A stretch of 7,497 nt of DNA from DASQWP01 sp050697555 (lineage in GTDB: Bacteria > Actinomycetota > Thermoleophilia > Gaiellales > Gaiellaceae), in the NCBI GenBank assembly GCA_050697555.1, contig JBOHAD010000098.1:1-7497 (forward strand), written 5' to 3'. How positions within the stretch are numbered: position 1 is the first letter of the stretch; each line of letters begins with the position of its first letter. The translations under genes were made by a program, and so were the position numbers. A model generated the notes under the pieces. That model was not told the origin of the DNA and did no database searches. It worked only from the letters and a program-made list of their open reading frames with translations. Below are positions 1-6,057 of the stretch, piece by piece.

Positions 1-468
1 GCGCAGGTCGTCCGGGTTCATGCCGTAGCGCGAGGGGAGGACTTGGTAGACGAGGATCTTCGAGTGCTCGCGCTCCTCGAGCGTCATGCCGCCGTCGCCC
101 GTGGTCGTCGACGTGCCCGCTTCGCTCGCGCCCCGCCCGAGCGCCTCCTTCGCCGGCGCCGAGAGCGCGCCGAAGCTCATGCCGGCGATGGTGACCGGGA
201 TCCTGAGCTCGAGCGGCTTCCGGGCGAAGCGCGTCCCGAGGACGACGTCCGTGTCGCAGCGCTCGCGGTAGCCCTCCAGCGGATAGCGCGACACGCTCGC
301 CCCGAGGAAGAGCAGGTCGTCGAAGTGGGGGACGCGGCGCTTCGCCCCGAAGCCCCGGATGTCGTAGATCCCTTCGCGCGCGGCGCGCTGGATCTCGGCG
401 ATCGTCGTGCGGTCGAAGAGGTACGACTCGCGGAGACCCCAGGGGTGCGGTCTGTCGAGCGTGGCCAT
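1..468 (-). CDS. glxD: GlxD-like FMN-binding glutamate synthase domain protein (3' end missing)
   Basis: This is the N-terminal 156 codons of a protein homologous to the FMN-binding synthase domain of GltB. In the three-part GlxBCD/MgsABC enzymes this subunit carries FMN and transfers ammonia, or methylamine in N-methylglutamate synthase, to the 2-oxo/imino acid. Visible family signatures are the opening PHPWGLRESYLFDR, the IYDIRGFGAKR segment (34-44), AGMSFGALSAPAKEALGRG (95-113), and TSTTTGDGGM (119-128), which is typical of the glutamate synthase alpha/beta barrel entry. The ATG at 468 shares one base with the glxC stop (TGATG), which points to translational coupling. The gene runs off the window at position 1; full-length members are usually well over 400 residues, so the catalytic and Fe-S parts are not visible. 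The family assignment is firm. The exact substrate (ammonia or methylamine) cannot be decided here. Confidence 0.9.
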   Translation of the reverse strand, partial: MATLDRPHPWGLRESYLFDRTTIAEIQRAAREGIYDIRGFGAKRRVPHFDDLLFLGASVSRYPLEGYRERCDTDVVLGTRFARKPLELRIPVTIAGMSFGALSAPAKEALGRGASEAGTSTTTGDGGMTLEEREHSKILVYQVLPSRYGMNPDDLR

Positions 469-1190
469 CAGTACGCCCCCGCGTTGTCCACCTTGAAGCT
501 GTAGAGATCGCGCGCGGAGCCGTATCGCCGAAACTCCGTCGGATCGACGTCGTCGAAGCCGGCCCGGCCGAAGAGCTCGCGGAGCTCTGCCACGTGCTCG
601 CCTCGCAGCTCCTTCTCGACGCAGTCGGCCCCCAGACCGGCGACCTCGCCTCGGACGTAGATGCGAGCCTCGTAGATCGAGTCGCCGAGGGCCTCGCCCG
701 CGTCGCCGCAGACGACGAGACGGCCGGTCTGCGCCATGAAGCCGCTCAGGTGCCCGACGGAGCCGTGGACGACGATGTCGATGCCCTTCATGGAGATCCC
801 GCACCGCGCTGCCGCGTCGCCGTGGACGACGAGGAGTCCGCCCCGGCCGGTGGCGCCCGCCGACTGGCTCGCGTTGCCGTCCACGACGACCGTGCCGGAC
901 ATCATGTTCTCGGCCAGACCGGTGCCGGCGTTGCCGTGGACGCGCACCGTCGCGAGCTTGTTCATGCCCGCGCAGTAGTAGCCCACGTGGCCTTCGATCT
1001 CGACCTCGACGTCCGTGTCGAGACCGCAGGCGACCGCGTGCGCGCCGTTCGCCCTCTGGACGCGCCAGCGGCGCGGGCCGGCCCCCTCTCCGGCGAGGTC
1101 GTGCAGGCGTTGGTTCAGCTCCCGCAGTGGCGTGACGGCGAGGTCGACGACCTCGACCGCGGTCGTCTGGGCGACCCCGCCTGCGCTCAA
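468..1190 (-). CDS. glxC: GlxC-like GXGXG-repeat subunit of glutamate synthase-type enzyme
   Basis: This 240-residue protein corresponds to the C-terminal beta-helix (GXGXG) domain of glutamate synthase, here a separate subunit. The beta-helix packs against the FMN domain and has a structural role in holding the ammonia channel together. The repeats are clear: GHVGYYCAGMNKLATVRVHGNAG (68-89), MMSGTVVVDGNASQSAG (96-112), GGLLVVHGDAAARCG (117-131), IDIVVHGSVGHLSG (137-150), GRLVVCGDAGEALG (156-169). I chose the TTG at 1190. It forms TTGA with the glxB stop (two shared bases), follows a GGAG ten bases upstream, and gives the usual family length. The reading frame stays open a further 49 codons upstream, but that part is low-complexity Arg/Gly text overlapping glxB and is not credible. 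The stop overlaps the start of glxD by one base. Confidence 0.9.
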   Translation of the reverse strand: MSAGGVAQTTAVEVVDLAVTPLRELNQRLHDLAGEGAGPRRWRVQRANGAHAVACGLDTDVEVEIEGHVGYYCAGMNKLATVRVHGNAGTGLAENMMSGTVVVDGNASQSAGATGRGGLLVVHGDAAARCGISMKGIDIVVHGSVGHLSGFMAQTGRLVVCGDAGEALGDSIYEARIYVRGEVAGLGADCVEKELRGEHVAELRELFGRAGFDDVDPTEFRRYGSARDLYSFKVDNAGAY

Positions 1191-2092
1191 ACTTTCGCGC
1201 GCTCCCACGCGTAGACGACGCCCGGAGCAGGCTCCCACTCGCGGGCCTCCGCTGCGCCGGGGAGCACGGAGACGGCGCGCCACTCGGAGGCCATCGCCAC
1301 CCAGTCGTCGGTCTCCGCGAGCACCGCCGGCTTGCACGCGATCGGGTCGCGGAGCACGGCGAACCCGTCCACCGTCCCGACGAGAAAGGTGTAGAAGCCG
1401 TCGAGGTCGTCGAGGCAGCCGGCGAGAGCCTCCTCGAGCGAGGCGCCCTCGCGCAGCCGCCAGGCCAGGTACCCGGCCGCGACCTCCGTGTCGTTCTCGG
1501 TCTGGAAGTCGATGCCCTCCCGCCGCAGGCGCTCCCGCAGGCGGTTGTGGTTCGAGAGCGAGCCGTTGTGCACGAGGCAGAGGTCGAGCCCGGTGGAGAA
1601 GGGGTGCGAGCCCTCGGTCGTCACGCGGCTCTCAGTCGCCATGCGCGTGTGGCCCAGGGCGTGGGTGCCGCGGAAGTCGGTCAGGCCGAACTGCCGGACG
1701 AACTCCTCCGGGCGGCCCGTCTCCTTGTAGATCTCGATCGTCTGCCCGGCGCTCATCACGCGCAGCTCCGGATGCGCCCGCCGAACCCAGGCCTCGGCCT
1801 CCTCGGCCTCCGCCTCGACCAGGAGGACGGCGTGGCTGGAGCGGACGCTCGGATCCGCCGAGTTGCCGAAGACCTGCGCGAGCTCCATGGCCAGGGCGTT
1901 CCAGTCTTCCAGCGGGTCGGCGGAGAAGAGCGTGAGCTTGCTCCACCCCGAGGGAGCAGAATCTCGGTAGACGGCCACCCCGGCGCTGTCGGGGCCCCGG
2001 TCGCTCATCTGGGCGACCATCGCCGCCAGGTGCTCCCCGAGGGATTCCTCGATCTCGGCCGATTTTCCGAACAGTCCGACGATCCCGCACAT
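1187..2092 (-). CDS. glxB: GlxB-like class II glutamine amidotransferase
   Basis: This 301-residue amidotransferase is of the Ntn-hydrolase type. It hydrolyses glutamine (or, in the MgsA version, gamma-glutamylmethylamide) and passes the released amine to the GlxC/GlxD subunits. The start is fixed by MCGIVGLFG: after Met removal, Cys2 is the nucleophile. Other visible active-site elements are MSDRGPDSAGVAVY (29-42), GHTRMAT (147-153, with the substrate-binding Arg150), LVHNGSLSNHN (173-183, oxyanion Asn and Gly) and TENDTE (198-203). The region 85-125 is an insertion relative to short amidotransferases and is usual for the stand-alone GlxB subfamily. There is no asparagine-synthetase domain behind it, so it is not a lasso cyclase even though it neighbours RiPP genes. 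A modest TTTGGA lies just upstream of the ATG. A possible longer reading from 2188 starts inside the previous gene and is rejected. It overlaps glxC by four bases. Confidence 0.92.
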   Translation of the reverse strand: MCGIVGLFGKSAEIEESLGEHLAAMVAQMSDRGPDSAGVAVYRDSAPSGWSKLTLFSADPLEDWNALAMELAQVFGNSADPSVRSSHAVLLVEAEAEEAEAWVRRAHPELRVMSAGQTIEIYKETGRPEEFVRQFGLTDFRGTHALGHTRMATESRVTTEGSHPFSTGLDLCLVHNGSLSNHNRLRERLRREGIDFQTENDTEVAAGYLAWRLREGASLEEALAGCLDDLDGFYTFLVGTVDGFAVLRDPIACKPAVLAETDDWVAMASEWRAVSVLPGAAEAREWEPAPGVVYAWERAKV

Positions 2093-2171
2093 GTGTTCCA
2101 AATCTACACGTCGCGCGACGCGGAAAAACCCTTGGAACGGACGATTTTCCGGTCGCGGGTGTGGAAGGTTT
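2093..2171 (-). promoter_or_regulatory. Spacer before glxBCD with palindrome and hairpin
   Basis: This 79-base spacer separates the kinase gene from glxB and is rich in dyads. A perfect 12-bp palindrome, CGTCGCGCGACG, lies at 2109-2120, only about 17 bases before the glxB ATG. A larger inverted repeat pairs 2115-2127 with 2145-2156 (12 pairs, one bulged base, 17-base loop). The two overlap, so they cannot form together. A weak dyad of GTGTG/CACAC arms (2159-2177) spans the kinase stop codon. TAGATT at about 2098-2103 could be a poor -10 element, without a convincing -35. The spacer may hold a terminator for the upstream genes, an operator or promoter for glxBCD, or both; the sequence does not decide. 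Confidence 0.4.
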
Positions 2172-3164
2172 TCACACTCCCGCACCACTATGGCGCGTCA
2201 GCGCCCGCACGAGCTCGGCCACGCGTTCGAAGTCGCGCGCGGCGGCGAGCCGGTAGCACTCGCTGTCCCGCACGAGGTCGCCGAGCGCGTCGAGATGCGC
2301 CTGCGCCGGCTCCGGATCCGTCAGGAGCACGTTGGGGACGAGCTCGCGTAGCGCCTCGTCGCGCGAGAGCGGCTCGACCACGCTCTCCTCCCCGTCCGAG
2401 ATGACCGGGAAGACGACGATCCCGGGCGGGCAGGCGGCGACGAAGCCTGCTCCATACGCCTCCTCGGCGCGGACGCGGTGTTTCGGCCAGTCGCCGCTTC
2501 GCCCTCCCGCCGCCGCCAGAGGCACGAGCTCGGGAAACCACGACAGGGTCTCGTCCGCGAGGTCGATCTCGTCGGGGAACGAGCAGACGCGGATCCCGTC
2601 AGCGTCCCGGGCGAGGAAGAGCATGTCGTCCCCGAGGAACTCGAAGCCGGCCCGCAGGAGCGCGAGCGCGAGGGTCGACTTGCCCGACCCGCTCCCGCCC
2701 GCGACGAGGATCGCCTGTCCGTCCGCGGCGAGGCCCGCCGCGTGCACGCTGTAGAGCCCTCGGCGCTTGAGGAGCTCCACGAGCGGCAGGGTGAAGAGCG
2801 GCCGCGAGAGGAGCCAGAGGCTGTCGCGCTCGGAGGCGAGCGCGGAGGTGGCGACGGAGGCGCTCCCCGCGTCGCAGAGAACGCGAACGCGGTCTACGTA
2901 GTCGATGTAGAGGACGTCCTCGGCCTCGAAGTAGGTGACCTCGCCCTCCGGCGGCTCGTACACGGGTCGTCCCCGCCCGCCCGGCCGTTGCACGGCGTGC
3001 TCCTCCGGGCCGCCGACGAAGCGGAACCGGAACTCCAGGCTGCCCGGATCTCCCACGTGCCGGCGAAAGTGACGCAGGCGGCCGTCGATCGCCTCGACGA
3101 GCCTTGTGTCCTCGCTCGAGATCGTGATGCCGACGCCGTGGAAGGCGTAGTGCCTGACGCTCAA
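2172..3164 (-). CDS. HPr kinase/phosphorylase-related kinase of a RiPP-type cluster
   Basis: This 330-residue protein resembles the HPrK-type kinases found in lasso and related RiPP clusters. A family member in the paeninodin cluster phosphorylates the C-terminal Ser of its peptide. The N-terminal 130 residues are a divergent beta-rich region. The kinase core follows: GLYSVHAAGL (136-145), P-loop GGSGSGKST (156-164, Lys162), then EFLGDDML (175-182), where the Asp pair matches the catalytic/metal site of HPrK. The C-terminal third has the usual PISDGEE...PLSRDEALRELVP and CYRLAAARDFERVAEL segments. The start is a TTG sharing two bases with the upstream protease stop (TTGA). No strong Shine-Dalgarno is seen, so coupling is likely. 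The likely substrate is the Ser in the RFSF tail of the nearby peptides; this is inference. True HPr kinase is unlikely, since no HPr or PTS gene is near and the N-terminal domain differs. Confidence 0.85.
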   Translation of the reverse strand: MSVRHYAFHGVGITISSEDTRLVEAIDGRLRHFRRHVGDPGSLEFRFRFVGGPEEHAVQRPGGRGRPVYEPPEGEVTYFEAEDVLYIDYVDRVRVLCDAGSASVATSALASERDSLWLLSRPLFTLPLVELLKRRGLYSVHAAGLAADGQAILVAGGSGSGKSTLALALLRAGFEFLGDDMLFLARDADGIRVCSFPDEIDLADETLSWFPELVPLAAAGGRSGDWPKHRVRAEEAYGAGFVAACPPGIVVFPVISDGEESVVEPLSRDEALRELVPNVLLTDPEPAQAHLDALGDLVRDSECYRLAAARDFERVAELVRALTRHSGAGV

Positions 3165-3595
3165 GACCCGGAGGCTCGGGCTGGGCGCGGGATCGTGTGC
3201 ATCGGCGTGAAGAGCGGGCGCGGGTCCGTCCCCTCGAGGTAGGGCTCTCCCGCCTTGACGAGCCAGCAGTGGCCGGCGAAGCCGTCGTCCGGCTTGCCCA
3301 TCCCGAAGACGAGCTCGACGTCGGCGCCGGCTCGTCGCAGGAAGTAGTAGAGCGTCACGCCGCGAGTGAGGCAGCCCGAGCGTAGGAACGGACGCCCGGC
3401 CGCCAGCACGTCGTCGACGCGCCGCGCGAGTCGCTCGGCGGCCTCCTCGTCGAGATCACGGCGCGCGCGGCGCGGCTCCAGCACGGCCTCGAGGCGGCCG
3501 AGCCTGAGCCGCATGAGTGCCGGGACGAGCCCCGCCACCGCGAGGATTCGCAGTGTGAGCGCGAGCTCGCGGGGGTTACGAGCGAGGGCCCTCAT
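3161..3595 (-). CDS. Lasso B2-like transglutaminase-fold cysteine protease
   Basis: This protein of about 144 residues matches the lasso peptide biosynthesis B2 family. These enzymes cut the leader from a precursor peptide held by a B1 (PqqD-like) partner. The N-terminus has a basic, hydrophobic helix (LALTLRILAVAGLVPALMRLRLGRLEAVLEP, 11-41) usual for B2. The catalytic Cys75 lies in SGCLTRGVTLYYFLRRAGADVELVFGMGK, and His109 in FAGHCWLVKAGEPYLEG. The third triad position, 12 residues after His and usually Asp, appears to be Glu121, with Asp124 nearby as an alternative. I chose the ATG at 3595. An in-frame GTG at 3625 would add ten residues (Ser/Trp-rich); neither has a good ribosome site, and both overlap the PqqD-like gene, by 20 or 50 bases. 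The end overlaps the kinase start by four bases. A protease role is inferred from the family. Confidence 0.85.
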   Translation of the reverse strand: MRALARNPRELALTLRILAVAGLVPALMRLRLGRLEAVLEPRRARRDLDEEAAERLARRVDDVLAAGRPFLRSGCLTRGVTLYYFLRRAGADVELVFGMGKPDDGFAGHCWLVKAGEPYLEGTDPRPLFTPMHTIPRPARASGS

Positions 3596-3860
3596 CCACC
3601 ACGAGCTGCTCGCCCGCGAGGTCACCGAGGAGCTCGACGGCGTCGGCTTCGACGGCCTCCCGCGGCGCGTCGTACTCGGCGCAGACCGCCTCCGCGATGT
3701 CGGAGACGGTGCGGTTCCCGTCGGAGAGCTCCCAGATTCGGGCCCCGACCTCGTCGAGGGTGAAGTACTTTCCGCTGTCCGGATCGAGGAGGACGAGGGA
3801 GCCGGACGCCTGCCTGGCGAGAACGCGCTCCCCCCTGCGCGGCCGGCTGGCGAGATCCAT
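3576..3860 (-). CDS. PqqD-like peptide-recognition (RRE, lasso B1-type) protein
   Basis: This 94-residue protein has the PqqD / RiPP recognition element pattern: three beta strands followed by helices. Visible are SLVLLDPDSGKYFTLDEVGARIWELSDGNRTVSDIAEAVCAEYDAPREAVEADAVELLGDLAGEQLVV (21-88), with the hallmark LD..SGKYFTLDEVGARIWEL. Such proteins bind the leader of a precursor and hand it to the modifying enzymes. The short peptides upstream have the leader pattern bound by lasso B1 proteins, so they are the expected clients (inference). The ATG at 3860 follows the hairpin-bearing spacer by 27 bases, with only a weak GAGCTGG ribosome site, which suggests lower translation than the peptide. The stop lies inside the start of the protease gene, in the order B1-B2-kinase, as in kinase-bearing lasso clusters, but no cyclase is present. 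Confidence 0.88.
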   Translation of the reverse strand: MDLASRPRRGERVLARQASGSLVLLDPDSGKYFTLDEVGARIWELSDGNRTVSDIAEAVCAEYDAPREAVEADAVELLGDLAGEQLVVDEGPRS

Positions 3861-3887
3861 CCAGCTCAGTGTAGACGGTTGCCTACG

Positions 3888-3919
3888 CGCGGAGAGCCCC
3901 GTGGTGGGGGCTCTCCGCG
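3888..3919 (-). terminator. Perfect 13-bp hairpin after the 23-residue peptide gene
   Basis: Arms 3888-3900 and 3907-3919 are exact complements (CGCGGAGAGCCCC and its reverse) around a six-base loop. The hairpin begins 15 bases after the peptide stop and ends 27 bases before the PqqD-like start. No T-run follows on the minus strand, so it may be a partial terminator or an RNA-stabilising element that keeps the peptide message more abundant than the enzyme message. Confidence 0.75.
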
Positions 3920-3934
3920 AGGTCGTGCTGGTGG

Positions 3935-4006
3935 CTAGAAGCTGAAGCGCGTGAGGGTGCGAAGCAGTCCCAGCCTTGTGAGTGTCGGTTTCGCGTAGGT
4001 CTTCAA
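3935..4006 (-). CDS. Short RiPP-like precursor peptide 2 (23 residues, RFSF tail)
   Basis: The encoded peptide reads (start)KTYAKPTLTRLGLLR then TLTRFSF. It matches the lasso-leader pattern Y4-x2-P7-x-L9-x3-G13-x5-T19. In lasso precursors that Thr is at position -2 of the leader, so the core here would be only Phe-Ser-Phe, too short for a ring and with no acidic residue. The TTG start is supported by AAAGGAG at an eight-base spacing, the strongest ribosome site in the window, and by a homologue at 6058-6135. The two peptides share 17 of 20 residues from the Tyr on. Seven of the shared codons differ silently (for example CGC/AGG Arg, GGT/GGA Gly), so selection on the peptide is likely. It lies 14 bases after the secreted-protein stop and upstream of the PqqD-like, protease and kinase genes. 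An antisense reading over it has no family features. Its function is unknown; short-core RiPP precursor is the best guess. Confidence 0.85.
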   Translation of the reverse strand: MKTYAKPTLTRLGLLRTLTRFSF

Positions 4007-4014
4007 GGGGCGAT

Positions 4015-4021
4015 CTCCTTT
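4015..4021 (-). promoter_or_regulatory. Ribosome binding site of peptide 2, overlapping the upstream stop
   Basis: AAAGGAG on the minus strand is eight bases before the TTG at 4006. Its first A is the last base of the TGA that ends the secreted-protein gene. This site decides the otherwise uncertain TTG start and suggests coupling of peptide translation to the secreted protein. Confidence 0.8.
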
Positions 4022-5814
4022 CAGTCCGAGATGACGACGAGGGCGCTCGCGCCTGGTTTCCCGTAGGCCGTGAGCGTGATCGTGTTGTCGGTGCCGGGGT
4101 TCATGGCCGAGGCGACGTCGAGGGTGCTCACCTGGCCGGCCTTGAGGCCCGTGAGCTTCCAGGTGTGCCCGTTGACGGTGACGTCGAGGCGGTTGAGGCC
4201 CGGGTTCCCGTTCTCGATCAGGACGTTGTGCTCGATCGCGGGGATGCCCGTGTGGGTTTGGCTCTCCGGCTTGCCCGCCTCGCGCACGACGAGGGTGATG
4301 ACCGGGTCGCAGACGGTGACGTTGCCGGCCACGTCGGTGACCCGCAGCTCGACGCTCGAGCTCTTCGAGTTGTTGATCTTCGTCGCCCGCACGACGACCG
4401 GATCAGTGGTGCCCGGGGTGAAGGGCGGCACCACCGTGTTGGCGTTCGTGGACTTGGTGACCAGGATCGAGGCGATCCCGCTCTCGTCGTCCTCGGCGGT
4501 CACCTCGATGAACTTCTTGCCCGTAGAGTCCGTCCCCGTCCCCGTCAGCTCACAGCTCGGATCCGTCGTATCGGAAGGCTGTCCGGCCTCCCAGGTCTTC
4601 GCGGCGGTGTCCGTCACCTCGCCAACGTCGCAGGCGCCGTTGCCGTTGCCGTCCAGGCAGGCCGTGATCACATCGCCTCCGGCGTTGGTGCCCGTGTACG
4701 TGAACGTGGCCTTGCCGTCGGCTCCGGTCGTCCTCGTCGCCGCCGGCTGCGGATTGGCGCCGGAAACTTCGAAGACGATCGAGGCCCCCGGCACGGGATT
4801 CCCGGCGCTGTCCTTGAGCTCCGCCGTCACCGTATGCGACTCGCCCACCGTGTTGGTCGCCGTCTCGGGCGTGAGCGCGAGCGTCGGCGGGATCACCGGG
4901 GTGCCGCCTACGGCCGCGAAGCCCCAGATGAACGTGTTCGGCTCGCCCAGGGTGGGCCCGTTGGCGGTGTTCGGCTGCCCGTAGGAGAACATCTCCAGGG
5001 CGGCAGCGCTGACAGCGCTGTTGGCGGCAACCTCGGTGCCGGCGGCGCCGTAGAAGAGCACGAACGTCTTCTCCGCGTCAGGCGCCAGACTGCCGAAGTC
5101 GAACGTGAAGCGAGCGCCGTGGTCAGTCGGGCCCTTGTCCGTGTAGTTCGCGTTCACGGTCGAGGGATCCAGCGGACCATTGCCACCGGTCTTCGAGGTG
5201 AAGGGGAAGTTGTCCCCGAACCCGTTGTCGTCCGAATAGATGAGGTCGGAGGGCGGCGTCGAGCCGCGATTGATCGTCACGAACTCGTCGAACGCCGTGG
5301 GCTCGACATCCCAGTCCATCAGCCGCTCGTACCGGACGTTCGTGAGCGTGTCCGGCGTGACGTTCTTGAGCGTGATCGTGATCTCGTAGAGATTGGGCGT
5401 TGCCGGAGACGGCTCGAACTCGTGCGTCACACGCAGGGCCGCGCTCCCGCTCCGGAGGACGTCGGCCACGGAGGTGGCCGTAGTGGCCGTGGAGGTGAAC
5501 GACACCAGCGAGAGGTTGGAAGCGCCGCCGAGGTTATCGTTCGCGCGTCCCTGGAACTGTGTTGGTCCGCCGGCGCCGGCGCCCCACCCCTCGCACTCGC
5601 ACCCTGCTCGCGTGCCGTCGTTGCCCGTCGGCTCGTAGGTGACGCCCACGAAGCGTGTGCCGTCGGAGAAGTTGAGCTGGCCGTGGTCGTTGACGCCGAG
5701 CGCAACCGTGCCGTTCGTGATGACCGCGCCGGCAAGGGCCGAGGGCGCCAGCGCAGCCGTCGTCACGACCGCTGCGATGAGCGCTCCCAGCCGCCAGCCT
5801 AGTTTGAGTTTCAT
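4021..5814 (-). CDS. Secreted protein with bacterial Ig-like (Big-1-type) domains
   Basis: This 597-residue exported protein starts with a clear Sec signal peptide: MKLKLGWRLG, a hydrophobic stretch, and the likely cut after ALA at residue 28. Residues 29-305 form a beta-rich domain I cannot name, opening TNGTVALGVNDHGQLNF and holding a Cys pair (C72, C74) and Trp-rich CECEGWG. Residues about 309-408 look like a Big-1/invasin Ig fold (AELKDSAGNPVPGASIVFEV, ADGKATFTYTG) ending in DGNGNGACDVGE (388-399), which resembles a calcium-binding loop. A third Ig-like part (416-512) has SCELTG, EDDESGIASI and VTDVAGNV. The C-terminal domain (520-597) ends ALVVISD. No membrane anchor or LPXTG is seen, so it is probably released or held by surface contacts. 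The ATG at 5814 is fixed by the signal peptide and by GAGAGGAG at a seven-base spacing; a longer reading from 5898 would bury the signal. Its function is unknown. It may belong with peptide 2 downstream. Confidence 0.85.
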   Translation of the reverse strand: MKLKLGWRLGALIAAVVTTAALAPSALAGAVITNGTVALGVNDHGQLNFSDGTRFVGVTYEPTGNDGTRAGCECEGWGAGAGGPTQFQGRANDNLGGASNLSLVSFTSTATTATSVADVLRSGSAALRVTHEFEPSPATPNLYEITITLKNVTPDTLTNVRYERLMDWDVEPTAFDEFVTINRGSTPPSDLIYSDDNGFGDNFPFTSKTGGNGPLDPSTVNANYTDKGPTDHGARFTFDFGSLAPDAEKTFVLFYGAAGTEVAANSAVSAAALEMFSYGQPNTANGPTLGEPNTFIWGFAAVGGTPVIPPTLALTPETATNTVGESHTVTAELKDSAGNPVPGASIVFEVSGANPQPAATRTTGADGKATFTYTGTNAGGDVITACLDGNGNGACDVGEVTDTAAKTWEAGQPSDTTDPSCELTGTGTDSTGKKFIEVTAEDDESGIASILVTKSTNANTVVPPFTPGTTDPVVVRATKINNSKSSSVELRVTDVAGNVTVCDPVITLVVREAGKPESQTHTGIPAIEHNVLIENGNPGLNRLDVTVNGHTWKLTGLKAGQVSTLDVASAMNPGTDNTITLTAYGKPGASALVVISD

Positions 5815-6015
5815 GCGAATACTCCTCTCATCCCCCAGGATCGACCACCCTCTCGGCAAGCGAGTTGGCGTGACCTGCGAATCTCGACACGCCCGCATAG
5901 TTCATGGGCTCTGCTCGTCTGCCGCATTGACCGCCAGGGTGTATCGCATGACCTGGGTCAGCACAACTAGCCAGGTGGCTAAAACTTTCGCTCGAGGGCC
6001 GCGCGCCGCGCACGC
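5815..6015 (-). promoter_or_regulatory. Structured leader / promoter region of the secreted-protein gene
   Basis: This stretch of about 200 bases between the hairpin after peptide 1 and the secreted-protein start carries no credible gene. Near the start is a long hairpin (5843-5875): GGTCAC(G)CC pairs with GGGTGGTC including G-U pairs, and an inner CTCG/CGAG stem has a five-base loop. It ends 28 bases before the ATG and leaves the Shine-Dalgarno (5822-5829) free. Further up, TAGCCA-GG-TGGCTA (5968-5981) is a dyad whose CCAGGT part can instead pair with ACCTGG at 5951-5956, giving two competing structures. A weak promoter may be TTGTGC, 17 bases, TACACC on the minus strand (about 5939-5967). 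I do not recognise a known riboswitch class. Confidence 0.4.
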
Positions 6016-6052
6016 GTCGCCCGGGAGGCTTGCTCGGCCTTCCCGCGGCGAC
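6016..6052 (-). terminator. GC-rich hairpin just after the 25-residue peptide gene
   Basis: GTCGCCCGGGAGGC (6016-6029) pairs with 6037-6052 through 14 base pairs, with two single bulged bases and a seven-base loop. It begins five bases after the peptide stop. There is no T-run, as often in high-GC bacteria. It likely ends or protects the message holding glnT and peptide 1. The second peptide gene is also followed by a strong hairpin. Confidence 0.65.
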
Positions 6053-6057
6053 CGCGA

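Noticed and set aside
1191..1337. Longer N-terminus for GlxC
   Set aside because: The extra 49 codons lie entirely inside glxB, are low-complexity, and lack family similarity.
1187..2092. The class II amidotransferase as the missing lasso cyclase
   Set aside because: It is 301 residues long with no ATP-binding asparagine-synthetase domain, and it overlaps glxC and glxD as in standard GlxBCD sets.
3935..4006. Ordinary lasso peptide precursor
   Set aside because: The leader pattern fits, but only three or four residues follow the conserved Thr, with no Asp or Glu for ring closure.
4000..5802. A long open reading frame on the plus strand (about 600 codons)
   Set aside because: It is the antisense shadow of the secreted-protein gene. 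Its translation is Arg/Val/Gly-rich with no domain, while the minus strand has a signal peptide, Ig-like domains and a strong ribosome site.
5815..5898. Start of the secreted protein at 5898
   Set aside because: It would place 28 charged residues before the signal peptide and ignore the GAGAGGAG ribosome site before 5814.
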